Below are positions 7,603 to 14,668 of a DNA stretch of 24,076 nt, one piece after another (position 1 is the stretch's first letter; every line of letters begins with the position of its first letter). The notes below the pieces were generated by a model. The model worked only from the letters and a program-made list of their open reading frames with translations. It was not told the origin of the DNA and did no database searches. Source of the stretch: an uncultured Eubacteriales bacterium (GTDB lineage: Bacteria > Bacillota > Clostridia > Oscillospirales > Acutalibacteraceae); assembly GCA_934394855.1 (NCBI GenBank), contig CAKRRH010000029.1, positions 1 through 24,076 on the forward strand, given 5' to 3'. The translations under genes and the position numbers were made by a program.

Positions 7603-7631
7603 TTGACTTGTAGAGTAAAATGGTATACAAT
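7603..7631 (+). promoter_or_regulatory. Sigma-A promoter of tmcAL
   Basis: TTGACT (7603-7608) and TACAAT (7626-7631) are separated by 17 bp. A direct repeat of the palindromic word GGTATAC (7622-7628 and 7635-7641, 13 bp apart) overlaps the -10 and the start region and could be an operator. An AAGGAG ribosome site (7650-7655) follows. Confidence 0.75.
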
Positions 7632-7662
7632 AACGGTATACTAATCATTAAGGAGCCGTTTC

Positions 7663-8853
7663 ATGGACATCTGCGGCATTGTCGCCGAATTTAATCCGTT
7701 TCACTACGGACACAAATATCTGATTTCTTCGGCAAAGGCAAAAATCGGAAACGATTGCGCAGTTGTTGCGGTGATGAGCGGCAATTTTGTTCAGCGCGGA
7801 GAGCCTGCGTTTTTCGACAAATTCACAAGAACCCGTGCGGCGCTTGAAAACGGCGTTGATGTTGTAATCGAACTGCCTGTGCATTATTCCGTTGCGACTG
7901 CCGAAAAGTTCAGCTTTGGGAGCATAAAAATGCTTGAAAGCTGCGGAGTTGTCTCTCACATTGCATTTGGATCTGAATGCGGCGACATTGACCTGCTCAA
8001 AAGAGCGGTGTCGGCAATGAATAATGATGAAGTAAGGGCTGCTTTAAAGGATAATCTGAAAAAAGGCGTAACTTTTGCGGCGGCTCGGCAAAATGCGGTC
8101 AAATCGGTTTATGAAAACAAGCCTGAAATTGCCGAAATTTTTAAAAATTCAAACGACATTTTGGCGACCGAATACCTTGACGCGATGAATCGGTTGTCGG
8201 CGGATTTTACACCGATCTGCATAAAGCGAAACGGCGTTATGCATGATGATGACAAAACAAGCGGAAAGTTTACATCTGCATCAAATTTGCGGCACATGAT
8301 TGAAAACGGTGAAGATTTTTCGTCATATTTGCCAAACAGTGAGATTTATTTTGACAAGCTGAGATCGGGCGGCGCACCGGCAAGTCTTAACAATGCCGCT
8401 CGTGCGGTCATGATGAAGTTAAGGGGCATGGGCATTGACGATTTTGCAAAACTGCCTGACATTTCGGAGGGGCTGCAGAACCGCATATATAATGCTTGCC
8501 AAACGGCTTGCGAATTTGACAAACTTTACGACATGATAAAGACAAAAAGGTACACTCATGCACGGATTCGGCGAATAATTTTGTCGGCGCTGCTTGGTTT
8601 GAGCAATGAGTCATTCGAGCCGCAATATATTCGTGTTTTGGGGTTTACTGAAAAAGGGCAGAATGTGCTTAAAATGATGAAGCAAAAATCATGTCTGCCA
8701 ATCGTAACGTCATATTCATCCGCAAAAGCAATATCGAAAAGTGCGGCGGCGCAGTTTGAGGCGGCTGCAAAAAACATTGATTTTTATAATCTGCTTACAC
8801 CTGAAATTCGCCCGTGCGGTGATGAATTCAGGCAGGCTGTTGTAAAGATATAA
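7663..8853 (+). CDS. tmcAL: tRNA(Met) cytidine acetate ligase TmcAL
   Basis: TmcAL (formerly YlbM) forms N4-acetylcytidine at the wobble position of elongator tRNA-Met using acetate and ATP, through an acetyl-adenylate. The 396-residue protein begins MDICGIVAEFNPFHYGHKYL, with the nucleotidyltransferase HxGH motif at His14-Tyr-Gly-His17. Other conserved stretches include VMSGNFVQRGEPA (about 39-51) and SNLRHMIENGED (about 207-218, probable tRNA-side region). The length is normal for the family. It has its own sigma-A promoter and a strong AAGGAG site 7 nt before the ATG. The DUF1858 gene follows by 25 bp, probably in the same transcript. It diverges from acn, with a 235-bp shared upstream region. 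Confidence 0.93.
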   Translation: MDICGIVAEFNPFHYGHKYLISSAKAKIGNDCAVVAVMSGNFVQRGEPAFFDKFTRTRAALENGVDVVIELPVHYSVATAEKFSFGSIKMLESCGVVSHIAFGSECGDIDLLKRAVSAMNNDEVRAALKDNLKKGVTFAAARQNAVKSVYENKPEIAEIFKNSNDILATEYLDAMNRLSADFTPICIKRNGVMHDDDKTSGKFTSASNLRHMIENGEDFSSYLPNSEIYFDKLRSGGAPASLNNAARAVMMKLRGMGIDDFAKLPDISEGLQNRIYNACQTACEFDKLYDMIKTKRYTHARIRRIILSALLGLSNESFEPQYIRVLGFTEKGQNVLKMMKQKSCLPIVTSYSSAKAISKSAAAQFEAAAKNIDFYNLLTPEIRPCGDEFRQAVVKI

Positions 8854-8878
8854 ACTAAATTTAAAGGAGATTTTTAAA

Positions 8879-9073
8879 ATGACTGTAACAAAGGATACTA
8901 TCATCGGCGAAGTTCTTGATTTTAACGCTGAAACAGCACCGTTCTTCCTCGAAATGGGAATGCATTGCCTCGGTTGCCCCTCTGCAAGAGGTGAATCAAT
9001 CGGCGAGGCTTGCCAGGTTCATGGCGTTGATCCCGATGAACTCGTTAAAAAGCTCAATGACTTTTTAGCTTGA
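8879..9073 (+). CDS. DUF1858 small redox protein (CxxC)
   Basis: This complete 64-residue protein of the DUF1858 family (hybrid-cluster-protein-associated disulfide domain, related to the N-terminus of ScdA/RIC iron-sulfur repair proteins) has a conserved core HCLGCPSARGESIGEAC, with a Cys30-x-x-Cys33 pair and a third Cys45. The family is thought to act in thiol redox or metal handling, but the function is not established. An AAGGAG ribosome site lies close before the ATG, 25 bp after tmcAL, so it is probably co-transcribed. The palindrome at 9106 follows it closely. Confidence 0.9.
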   Translation: MTVTKDTIIGEVLDFNAETAPFFLEMGMHCLGCPSARGESIGEACQVHGVDPDELVKKLNDFLA

Positions 9074-9105
9074 TTTTGGGTGTGAATTTAAAGGGCATAT
9101 TATCC

Positions 9106-9137
9106 GGGGGAAACTTTTTTGTAAAAAAGTTTCCCCC
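9106..9137. repeat. Flanking palindrome of repeat copy B, left
   Basis: A perfect 15-bp inverted repeat has arms GGGGGAAACTTTTTT (9106-9120) and its complement (9123-9137). It shares the GGGGGAAACTTTTTT core of the right palindrome of copy A. It lies 32 bp after the DUF1858 stop. A second perfect palindrome (CATCAATAT/ATATTGATG, 9139-9158) follows immediately. Confidence 0.8.
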
Positions 9138-9170
9138 ACATCAATATTTATATTGATGAAACCCCTCTTC

Positions 9171-9362
9171 AAAAAACTTTATTTATGAATAATTTAATTA
9201 TATAGAGTGTTACAATACAACCAACCTCTAAATATACATATTTACAAAATGTAGGGTGAAGTGTCACCATATGCACCGTTAATATATATCCATATTTAAA
9301 AACAGAAGTACATACTATCCATTTGCTGGCTCTATATTGATATATTTTAAAGAAAATTTTTT
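9171..9362. repeat. Structured intergenic repeat, copy B
   Basis: This second copy has a left end AAAAAACTTTATTTATGA (9171-9188) identical to copy A, the box TATAGAGTGTTACAATAC (9201-9218), the stem-II word CAGAAGTACA (9303-9312) and the loop TATCCATTTGCTG shared with copy A. The 3' half of stem II has decayed (GGCTCTATATTG in place of the complement) and the right terminal repeat is degenerate. The copy looks older or inactive. It lies between the DUF1858 gene and the riboswitch promoter. Confidence 0.65.
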
Positions 9363-9370
9363 GGAAGAGC

Positions 9371-9404
9371 GCGAGAAACCTTTTTTATAAAAAAGGTTTC
9401 TCGC
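9371..9404. repeat. Flanking palindrome of repeat copy B, right
   Basis: A perfect 16-bp inverted repeat has arms GCGAGAAACCTTTTTT (9371-9386) and its complement (9389-9404). Compared with the other palindromes several stem bases are changed, but every change is paired, so the structure is kept. Confidence 0.75.
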
Positions 9405-9436
9405 AAAAGACAATTATAACCTCAAAAATAAAATCC

Positions 9437-9465
9437 TTGACAAATTGGGGTAGGTTAGTTATAAT
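9437..9465 (+). promoter_or_regulatory. Consensus sigma-A promoter of the riboswitch-oxidoreductase transcript
   Basis: TTGACA (9437-9442) and TATAAT (9460-9465) both match consensus exactly and are separated by 17 bp. A constitutively strong promoter fits control at the level of transcript termination by the riboswitch immediately downstream. Confidence 0.88.
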
Positions 9466-9490
9466 ATGGTTTGGTCTAAAAGAGAATAGC

Positions 9491-9553
9491 GATTATATAT
9501 GCTCACATATTGGGTGAGCGTTTCTACCGACTGCCTCACAGCCGACTATAATT
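9491..9553 (+). promoter_or_regulatory. Purine riboswitch aptamer, guanine class (variant)
   Basis: The three-way junction can be drawn by hand. P1 is ATTATA (9492-9497) with TATAAT (9547-9552). P2 is GCTCAC (9501-9506) with GTGAGC (9514-9519), and L2 is ATATTGG. J2/3 is the invariant GTTTCTACC (9520-9528). P3 is CGACTG (9528-9533) with CAGCCG (9539-9544), and L3 is CCTCA. The base equivalent to position 74 is C9546, which pairs with guanine/hypoxanthine (adenine switches have U). L2 GG can pair with L3 CC. Odd points are an A-C mismatch in P3, a five-base L3 instead of seven, and UAU instead of UAA in J1/2. It controls the FAD oxidoreductase at 9639. Confidence 0.82.
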
Positions 9554-9596
9554 CCCGAAAAACAAGGGGATTTGCGTTATCTGTCGGGCATTTTTT
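9550..9596 (+). terminator. Riboswitch expression platform: terminator with competing antiterminator
   Basis: The terminator stem is CCCGA (9554-9558) with TCGGG (9584-9588), followed by CA and six T. The competing antiterminator is AATTCCC (9550-9556) with GGGGATT (9566-9572). It uses both the 3' strand of P1 and the 5' arm of the terminator. Ligand binding would lock P1 and favour termination, so this is a classical OFF switch. Confidence 0.75.
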
Positions 9597-9638
9597 ATGC
9601 CAAAATGCACTTTTGGGCACATGAAAGGATGAATCAAG

Positions 9639-11030
9639 ATGAAGAAAGATGTAGTAATAATCGGAGCGGGTCCTGCCGGAATTTTCACGGCGCTTGAGAT
9701 GATCAAGATGGGCACAAAGCGCAGCATTATGATTGTCGAAAAGGGTCAATCGGTTGAAAAACGCCATTGCCCAAAGGCAAAGACGGGCAAATGCATGAAC
9801 TGCAAGCCCTACTGCCACATAACGACAGGCTTTTCGGGTGCGGGCGCATTTTCCGACGGCAAGCTTTCACTGTCCTATGAAGTAGGCGGAGATTTACCTT
9901 CGCTTATCGGCGAAGTCAAGGCGCAGGAAACGATTGACTACACCGACAAAATATATCTTGATTTCGGCGCAGACACTCATGTTGAGGGCGTCTCGGACGA
10001 AGAAGCGACAAGAGCGATCAGAAAGCGTGCGATTCAGGCGGGACTGAAGCTTGTTGACTGCCCGATTCGTCATCTCGGCACCGAAAAGGCTCAGGAGATA
10101 TATTTAAAAATCGAGAAATATTTGATTGAACATGGCGTTGAGATAATGTTCGGCACAGCCTGCACCGATCTCATAATCAAAGACGGCAAATGTTATGGTG
10201 CGATAATTAACGACGGCAAGCAGGACATGACGGTTGAATCGGAACGGGTGATCGTTGCAACAGGCCGCAGAGGCGCTGACTGGCTTGAACAGATTTGTGC
10301 GGAATATGACATTGCGCATCAGCCCGGAACGGTTGACATCGGCGTTCGCGTCGAGGTTCGCAACGAAGTAATGGAAATGGTAAACAATGTGCTTTATGAA
10401 TCAAAGCTCATCGGTTATCCGAAGCCGTTTAAAAACAAGGTTCGCACATTCTGTCAAAATCCGGGTGGTTTTGTTGCTCAGGAAAACTATGATAATGATC
10501 TGGCGGTTGTAAACGGTCATTCATATAAAGAAAAGAAATCTCAGAACACCAATCTTGCGATTTTATGCTCACACAACTTCAGTGAACCGTTCAATCAGCC
10601 TATCGCCTATGCGCAAAAGGTCGGCGAGCTTACGAATATGCTCGGTGCGGGTCACATTCTCGTTCAGCGCTTCGGCGACATTCTCGACGGCAAGAGAACC
10701 TGGGAAAAAGAGCTTGCCCGCTCAAACATCCGTCCGACTCTGCCCGACGCTGTTGCAGGCGACATCACGGCGGCAATGCCCTATCGTGCGATGGTAAACA
10801 TCATCAATTTCATTCAGGCGGCGGATCATGTCGTACCCGGCTTTGCTTCGATTGAAACCCTGCTCTATTCACCCGAACTTAAATTTTACTCAAACAGAGT
10901 AAAGATGGACGACCGTTTCACAACCAATGTCAGAGGGCTCCATTGTCTCGGCGATTCAAGCGGCTGGACAAGAGGGCTTATGATGGCGTCGGTAATGGGT
11001 GTTTTGATGGCTCGTGAGATTGAAAAATAA
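9639..11030 (+). CDS. FAD-dependent oxidoreductase, COG2509 type
   Basis: This 463-residue protein has an N-terminal FAD-binding Rossmann motif, VVIIGAGPAGIFTALEM (Gly9-x-Gly11-x-x-Gly14), a second dinucleotide-type segment RVIVATGRRGADWLEQ (about 203-218), and a C-terminal flavin-closing motif LHCLGDSSGWTRGLMMASVMG (about 433-453). A cysteine cluster (Cys44, 52, 55, 59 in KRHCPKAKTGKCMNCKPYCH) may bind a metal or Fe-S centre. It belongs to the uncharacterised FAD-dependent dehydrogenases; the substrate is unknown. Expression should be repressed by guanine through the riboswitch, which hints at a role tied to purine metabolism; that is inference. An AAAGGA site precedes the ATG. A strong terminator follows. 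Confidence 0.88.
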   Translation: MKKDVVIIGAGPAGIFTALEMIKMGTKRSIMIVEKGQSVEKRHCPKAKTGKCMNCKPYCHITTGFSGAGAFSDGKLSLSYEVGGDLPSLIGEVKAQETIDYTDKIYLDFGADTHVEGVSDEEATRAIRKRAIQAGLKLVDCPIRHLGTEKAQEIYLKIEKYLIEHGVEIMFGTACTDLIIKDGKCYGAIINDGKQDMTVESERVIVATGRRGADWLEQICAEYDIAHQPGTVDIGVRVEVRNEVMEMVNNVLYESKLIGYPKPFKNKVRTFCQNPGGFVAQENYDNDLAVVNGHSYKEKKSQNTNLAILCSHNFSEPFNQPIAYAQKVGELTNMLGAGHILVQRFGDILDGKRTWEKELARSNIRPTLPDAVAGDITAAMPYRAMVNIINFIQAADHVVPGFASIETLLYSPELKFYSNRVKMDDRFTTNVRGLHCLGDSSGWTRGLMMASVMGVLMAREIEK

Positions 11031-11044
11031 TATAAAATAATAAG

Positions 11045-11088
11045 CACCGCCGTCGGCATTGTAAAGTGACCCGACAGCGGTGTTTTTA
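11045..11088 (+). terminator. Intrinsic terminator of the FAD oxidoreductase
   Basis: CACCGCCGTCGG (11045-11056) pairs with CCGACAGCGGTG (11071-11082) with one mismatch, followed by five T. It lies between two convergent genes. The A-rich left flank could let it work for the minus-strand ylmC too. Confidence 0.85.
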
Positions 11089-11382
11089 TCCTCTGAAACG
11101 CTCGGAAAGCGTTTTTCTGTATCGACGGTTATCGGGCGGCGATATATTTACCAAAATCAGCTCTTCGCCGAATACTTCAATGCACGAAAACGGAATTATC
11201 ATGTCCTCTTCACGGCCGAGCAGACCGAAGAATCGTGCTCTTCCGGGAATAATGACCGTTTCGATTCGCCCGGTTTCGGTGTTAAGCTCAAATTCGCCGA
11301 CATTTCCAAGCCTTGTGCCGTCCTTGATGCATATTACTTCCTTGTCAAACAGCTCTCCGGCTCGAATAATCATAATAGTCAC
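11086..11382 (-). CDS. YlmC/YmxH family PRC-barrel sporulation protein
   Basis: This 98-residue protein has a PRC-barrel-like beta fold, recognised from FDKEVICIKDGTRLGNVGEFELNTETG followed by IETVIIPGR, as in the YlmC/YmxH family of small conserved Firmicute proteins linked to sporulation; the mechanism is unknown. The first ATG (11382) is only about 4 nt after a GGGAG site; the second ATG three codons later (11373) has a better 10-nt spacing and is the likely true start, giving 95 residues. A candidate promoter (TTGTGT, 17 bp, CATAAT) lies just upstream. The gene is convergent with the FAD oxidoreductase. Confidence 0.85.
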   Translation of the reverse strand: MTIMIIRAGELFDKEVICIKDGTRLGNVGEFELNTETGRIETVIIPGRARFFGLLGREEDMIIPFSCIEVFGEELILVNISPPDNRRYRKTLSERFRG

Positions 11383-11405
11383 ACTCCCGAATGAAATCGA
11401 CGAAA

Positions 11406-11434
11406 ATTATGTGATAAATAAAACAATGACACAA
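11406..11434 (-). promoter_or_regulatory. Candidate promoter of the ylmC-like gene
   Basis: On the minus strand, TTGTGT (11429-11434) and CATAAT (11406-11411) are spaced 17 bp. The match to sigma-A is fair; the CATA start of the -10 would also suit a sporulation sigma factor. Confidence 0.4.
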
Positions 11435-11476
11435 AAAAGCCACGGCGATTTAGCGCTATTTTGTATTCATTATATA

Positions 11477-11505
11477 TTGAATTTGCGGTCTTTAAAGGTT
11501 ATAAT
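11477..11505 (+). promoter_or_regulatory. Sigma-A promoter of the ATP-grasp gene
   Basis: TTGAAT (11477-11482) and a consensus TATAAT (11500-11505) are separated by 17 bp. An AAAGGA ribosome site follows, before the ATG at 11542. Confidence 0.75.
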
Positions 11506-11541
11506 AAAACATAACAACCAAAATAAAGGAAAATAATAGAT

Positions 11542-12552
11542 ATGTCAAAACTTAAATATTATCTGAGAGTGCTTTCGGGCATGAGGTTTAAAAAAATGTT
11601 TGCGGCAATCGACCGTGTGCATGAAAAATGCGGCAAATCAAAATTTACAACATTTTTCGATATGTGTTGGTGCATGGTGCGCTACGGTGCGGGTTATTAT
11701 GATTATCTGATTTTTGCGTTCTATGACATGAACGCCGCTCAGCGTGACACTTATGTTACGAGAATGAGAAACAAAAAGCTGATAACAAAGCTGAACAACC
11801 AGGAAAAATCATATATTTTTGAGAATAAGGGCGTTTTTGACAAGCTTTTCAAGGACTATTTGGGAAGAGAGATTCTTGACCTTGAAGATGTCACTTTTGA
11901 TAAATTTTCGGAATTTATGAAGGATAAAGATGTAATTTTCGCAAAGCCGTATAAGGGAGAGAGCGGAAAGGGAATCGAAAAGCTTAAAAAGGCAGACTAT
12001 TCGTCGCTTCAAGAGATGTATGATTATGTTACAAGCGGAAAATTCGGTCTTATTGAGGAGCTGATCAAACAGCACCACGACCTTGACTATATGTATCCGT
12101 ACAGCATAAATTCATATCGAATCGTAACATTGGTTCAGGACGGCGTGGCTCATTGCGTATATGCTACCGCAAAATTCGGAAACAGCGGCAAGTTCGTCGA
12201 TAACATGGAAAACAGCGGAATCGCCTGCCCGATCGACAGAGAAACAGGCAAAATTTGCGGCTGCGCCCATACATCTGCGCTCATCACCTATGACGAACAC
12301 CCCTACACTCATGTTAAGCTGATGGGTTATCAGCTTCCGATGGTAAAAGAGGCGGTCGAGCTTTGCAAAAAAGCCGCTTTGGTGGTTGAGGACATGAAAT
12401 TCATCGGTTGGGATGCATATGTCACAGAGGACGGCGTCGGAATAATTGAGGGCAACGATTATCCGGGCTATGATTTTTGGCAGCTGCCCGAACACACACC
12501 CGATAAAATCGGGCTTTGGCCATATTATAAAAAAATGGTCAAGGGACTCTAA
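11542..12552 (+). CDS. ATP-grasp protein of the sugar-transfer-associated type
   Basis: This 336-residue protein starts with a basic helical region (about 1-80) and continues with an ATP-grasp fold. Visible signatures are the nucleotide-binding IFAKPYKGESGKGIEKLKK (about 133-151, with Lys and a Gly-rich loop) and the metal-binding end EGNDYPGYDFWQL (about 303-315). The family (sugar-transfer-associated ATP-grasp) is usually found with surface polysaccharide genes and presumably ligates a carboxylate to an amine or hydroxyl group; the substrate is unknown. It is a single-gene transcript with its own promoter and a strong terminator. It converges on the SpoVB-like flippase, a possible partner in envelope assembly, but that link is only positional. 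Confidence 0.8.
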   Translation: MSKLKYYLRVLSGMRFKKMFAAIDRVHEKCGKSKFTTFFDMCWCMVRYGAGYYDYLIFAFYDMNAAQRDTYVTRMRNKKLITKLNNQEKSYIFENKGVFDKLFKDYLGREILDLEDVTFDKFSEFMKDKDVIFAKPYKGESGKGIEKLKKADYSSLQEMYDYVTSGKFGLIEELIKQHHDLDYMYPYSINSYRIVTLVQDGVAHCVYATAKFGNSGKFVDNMENSGIACPIDRETGKICGCAHTSALITYDEHPYTHVKLMGYQLPMVKEAVELCKKAALVVEDMKFIGWDAYVTEDGVGIIEGNDYPGYDFWQLPEHTPDKIGLWPYYKKMVKGL

Positions 12553-12571
12553 ACTGCATAGTTTGATTATG

Positions 12572-12599
12572 AACGGATGTCTTCGGACATCCGTTTTTT
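12572..12599 (+). terminator. Intrinsic terminator after the ATP-grasp gene
   Basis: A perfect stem AACGGATGTC/GACATCCGTT with a TTCG tetraloop (12572-12595) is followed by a run of T. The T-tract overlaps the stop codon of the convergent flippase gene. Confidence 0.92.
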
Positions 12600-14145
12600 A
12601 ATGCGCACAGTCTTTTTGCCGTCTTAAAAATTTCATCTTGCAAATCATCTCGCAAAGCGGAGCCGATGTTTTTGTCACAATAATCATTATGCCGTAAAGA
12701 GCGGTTATCAGCAAAATCACAAGAACGCAGAACAAAATCATGTTCATTTTAATAAGTCGGAGCGAAAGAGTTACAACGAGCGATGATATTATTGCGAAAA
12801 ATGCGGGTTTTATGAGCCAATTTACAAAATCAAACGAAGTACCCGATATTTTCATCAATCTTCTGACATTGAGCGTGCTTGTGAACAGGTTTGAGAATAT
12901 CATAATGCCCAAAAAGCCTGCCATTCCGAATTTCGGCACAAGCGTGAAAATGCAGATTATTCTGATGATTGAATCGGCGGCGCTGAAAAGCAGGGTATGA
13001 TTTTGCTGATTTAGTCCCTTTAACATTCCGTCGCAAACCGCTTCAAGATACATTGCGGGAATCAGGGGAGAAAGCACCTTGATCAAAAATCCGACGCTTT
13101 CGCTGTTATATAATAATATGCCGACATTGTTTGAAAGCACGGTGAAAAGCGCCGAGATTAAAATTGCCGACTGAAGCGTGATTTCAACGGCACGGCTGAT
13201 TTGCGAGCGTATCGCCGAGCTGTCATGGAGCGCTTTTGCCTCGGATATTTCGGGCATCAAAAGCGTTGACATCGACATCAAAAATGATGACGGAAAGAAT
13301 ATTATCGGCAGAGCCATGCCCTTTAATTCGCCAAAGGTTTCAAGCGCCGCTTGCTTTGAACCGCCATATTTTTCAAGGCACCCCGGAACGGCAAGATTTT
13401 CGATCGTGCGAAGCCCTGTGCTTAAATATTTGCCTGCAACGATCGGCAGAGATATTTTTACAATTCGCTTTGCAACGCCCCTTGAGCCTTGAAGATCTGC
13501 GGTGACAAGCCGCCGTTTGTCAATCATGTAGCATATCAAAAGATAAATGCACGAACAGGTTTCGGCGATCGTGTCGGCAAACAATATTGCAAAGCAGGCC
13601 TTCTCGATTCCCTTTGAACCAAAATGACCGATCAGCAAAACAACAGCGCAGATTCTGATTATTTGCTCGAAAATCTGCGACGACGAGGGCATTACCGCCT
13701 TTCGGCGAGCCATGAAATATCCCTTAAAGCAGGACGATATTCCCATGAATACAAGCGAAAAGGATAATATTTTCAGCGCAGGCACAGTCCGCATATCGCA
13801 AATCCAAAATTCGGCGATGAAATCGGCGAAAAAGAAGATGAGAGCAGTGAGGATCGCCCCGATTATGAAGGTCAGCTCAATCGAACGGCGCATTACCCTG
13901 CGAACGCTCTTTTTGCTGCCGCAGACCGTTTCGTCCGTCACAAGCCGAGTGACTGCGGTGCAAAGTCCGCTTGTCGCAAAAGTGCTTGCAAGCAGATAAA
14001 TCGAGAGTATCAGCTGATAAAGACCCATGCCCTCTGCACCGATTGTGTTGGAAAGATAGATTCGCAGCAGCATTCCTGCGGTTCTAAGCAAAATCGCCGT
14101 GACGGTCAGCACCGCCGCATTTTTGATAAAAAGACGCTTTTTCAT
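12598..14145 (-). CDS. SpoVB-like polysaccharide flippase (MOP superfamily)
   Basis: This 515-residue polytopic protein has about 12-14 membrane helices. The N-terminal stretch LRIYLSNTIGAEGMGLYQL is the family signature of SpoVB/MurJ-like exporters, which flip lipid-linked cell-wall precursors across the membrane; SpoVB is needed for the spore cortex in Bacillus. Other matches include FKGYFMARRKAVMPSSSQI (about 139-157) and the GLRTIENLAVP region. Paralogues in one genome may serve vegetative polysaccharides, so spoVB is not assigned as the symbol. Its start overlaps the stop of the upstream peptidoglycan-binding gene by four bases (ATGA), showing translational coupling and tying it to the wall-related gene run. 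Confidence 0.88.
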   Translation of the reverse strand: MKKRLFIKNAAVLTVTAILLRTAGMLLRIYLSNTIGAEGMGLYQLILSIYLLASTFATSGLCTAVTRLVTDETVCGSKKSVRRVMRRSIELTFIIGAILTALIFFFADFIAEFWICDMRTVPALKILSFSLVFMGISSCFKGYFMARRKAVMPSSSQIFEQIIRICAVVLLIGHFGSKGIEKACFAILFADTIAETCSCIYLLICYMIDKRRLVTADLQGSRGVAKRIVKISLPIVAGKYLSTGLRTIENLAVPGCLEKYGGSKQAALETFGELKGMALPIIFFPSSFLMSMSTLLMPEISEAKALHDSSAIRSQISRAVEITLQSAILISALFTVLSNNVGILLYNSESVGFLIKVLSPLIPAMYLEAVCDGMLKGLNQQNHTLLFSAADSIIRIICIFTLVPKFGMAGFLGIMIFSNLFTSTLNVRRLMKISGTSFDFVNWLIKPAFFAIISSLVVTLSLRLIKMNMILFCVLVILLITALYGIMIIVTKTSAPLCEMICKMKFLRRQKDCAH

Positions 14146-14657
14146 AAAGAATTATACAGCCTTGTCACATCGTCATATGTCACTTTATCAACGCCGTTTT
14201 CGGGTCGGTCGTCGCCGATCGAGCGTTTCACTCCGTTTACCGCCTCGTTTGTGGCATAATCATATTTACCCGTGACATTCACCGAATGTATGTTGGCGAA
14301 TTTTTCGCCAAGCGCTTTCAGCATCACCTGCAAAAAATATACATCGTATCCTGTGTCGCCGATCCCGATCAGAGTGCTGTTTTCAAATACATTTATCGGC
14401 AAAGCGTCAGCATTAATGTTATATACACGCTCATAAACCTCCGAGATTTTATCATAGGTTGCTTTGTCAACATCACCCGTCACGGGCAGCTTTTCAGCCG
14501 ACTGAAATTCGCTTACAGCCTTTGAGGTTTCAAAACCGTATATCCCGTCAATCGAAACTGTCGGAATTTTGCCGCCGTGTTTAGAAATCGTGCGTAAATA
14601 TAGCTGAACTTCACGGATGTAATCTTTTTTGTCATCGTTTGATGTGCTTGTCATCAT
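14142..14657 (-). CDS. Small protein with two peptidoglycan-binding-like domains
   Basis: This 171-residue protein is built of two PG_binding_1-type repeats: about residues 10-75 (VQLYLRTISKHG, IDGIYGFETSKAVSEFQ) and 90-168 (LQVMLKALGEKF, VTGKYDYATNEAV). Neither a catalytic domain nor a signal peptide is present, although these repeats normally bind murein outside the membrane. The first ATG is only about 3 nt after GGAGGG; the second ATG (14654) is spaced better and may be the true start. It lies 11 bp after the larger SpoIID-like peptidoglycan-binding gene and is coupled to the flippase gene, so all three are probably one operon with a spore- or wall-related role. Confidence 0.85.
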   Translation of the reverse strand: MMTSTSNDDKKDYIREVQLYLRTISKHGGKIPTVSIDGIYGFETSKAVSEFQSAEKLPVTGDVDKATYDKISEVYERVYNINADALPINVFENSTLIGIGDTGYDVYFLQVMLKALGEKFANIHSVNVTGKYDYATNEAVNGVKRSIGDDRPENGVDKVTYDDVTRLYNSL

Positions 14658-14668
14658 AATCCCTCCGA

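Noticed and set aside
9106..9137. Palindrome after DUF1858 as an ordinary intrinsic terminator
   Set aside because: The stem foot is G/C and no T-tract follows on either strand; the A/T run lies inside the stem. It was listed as a repeat palindrome instead.
11066..11536. Open frame of 156 codons on the plus strand
   Set aside because: It overlaps the ylmC-like gene antisense and runs through the promoter region of the ATP-grasp gene; the translation looks random.
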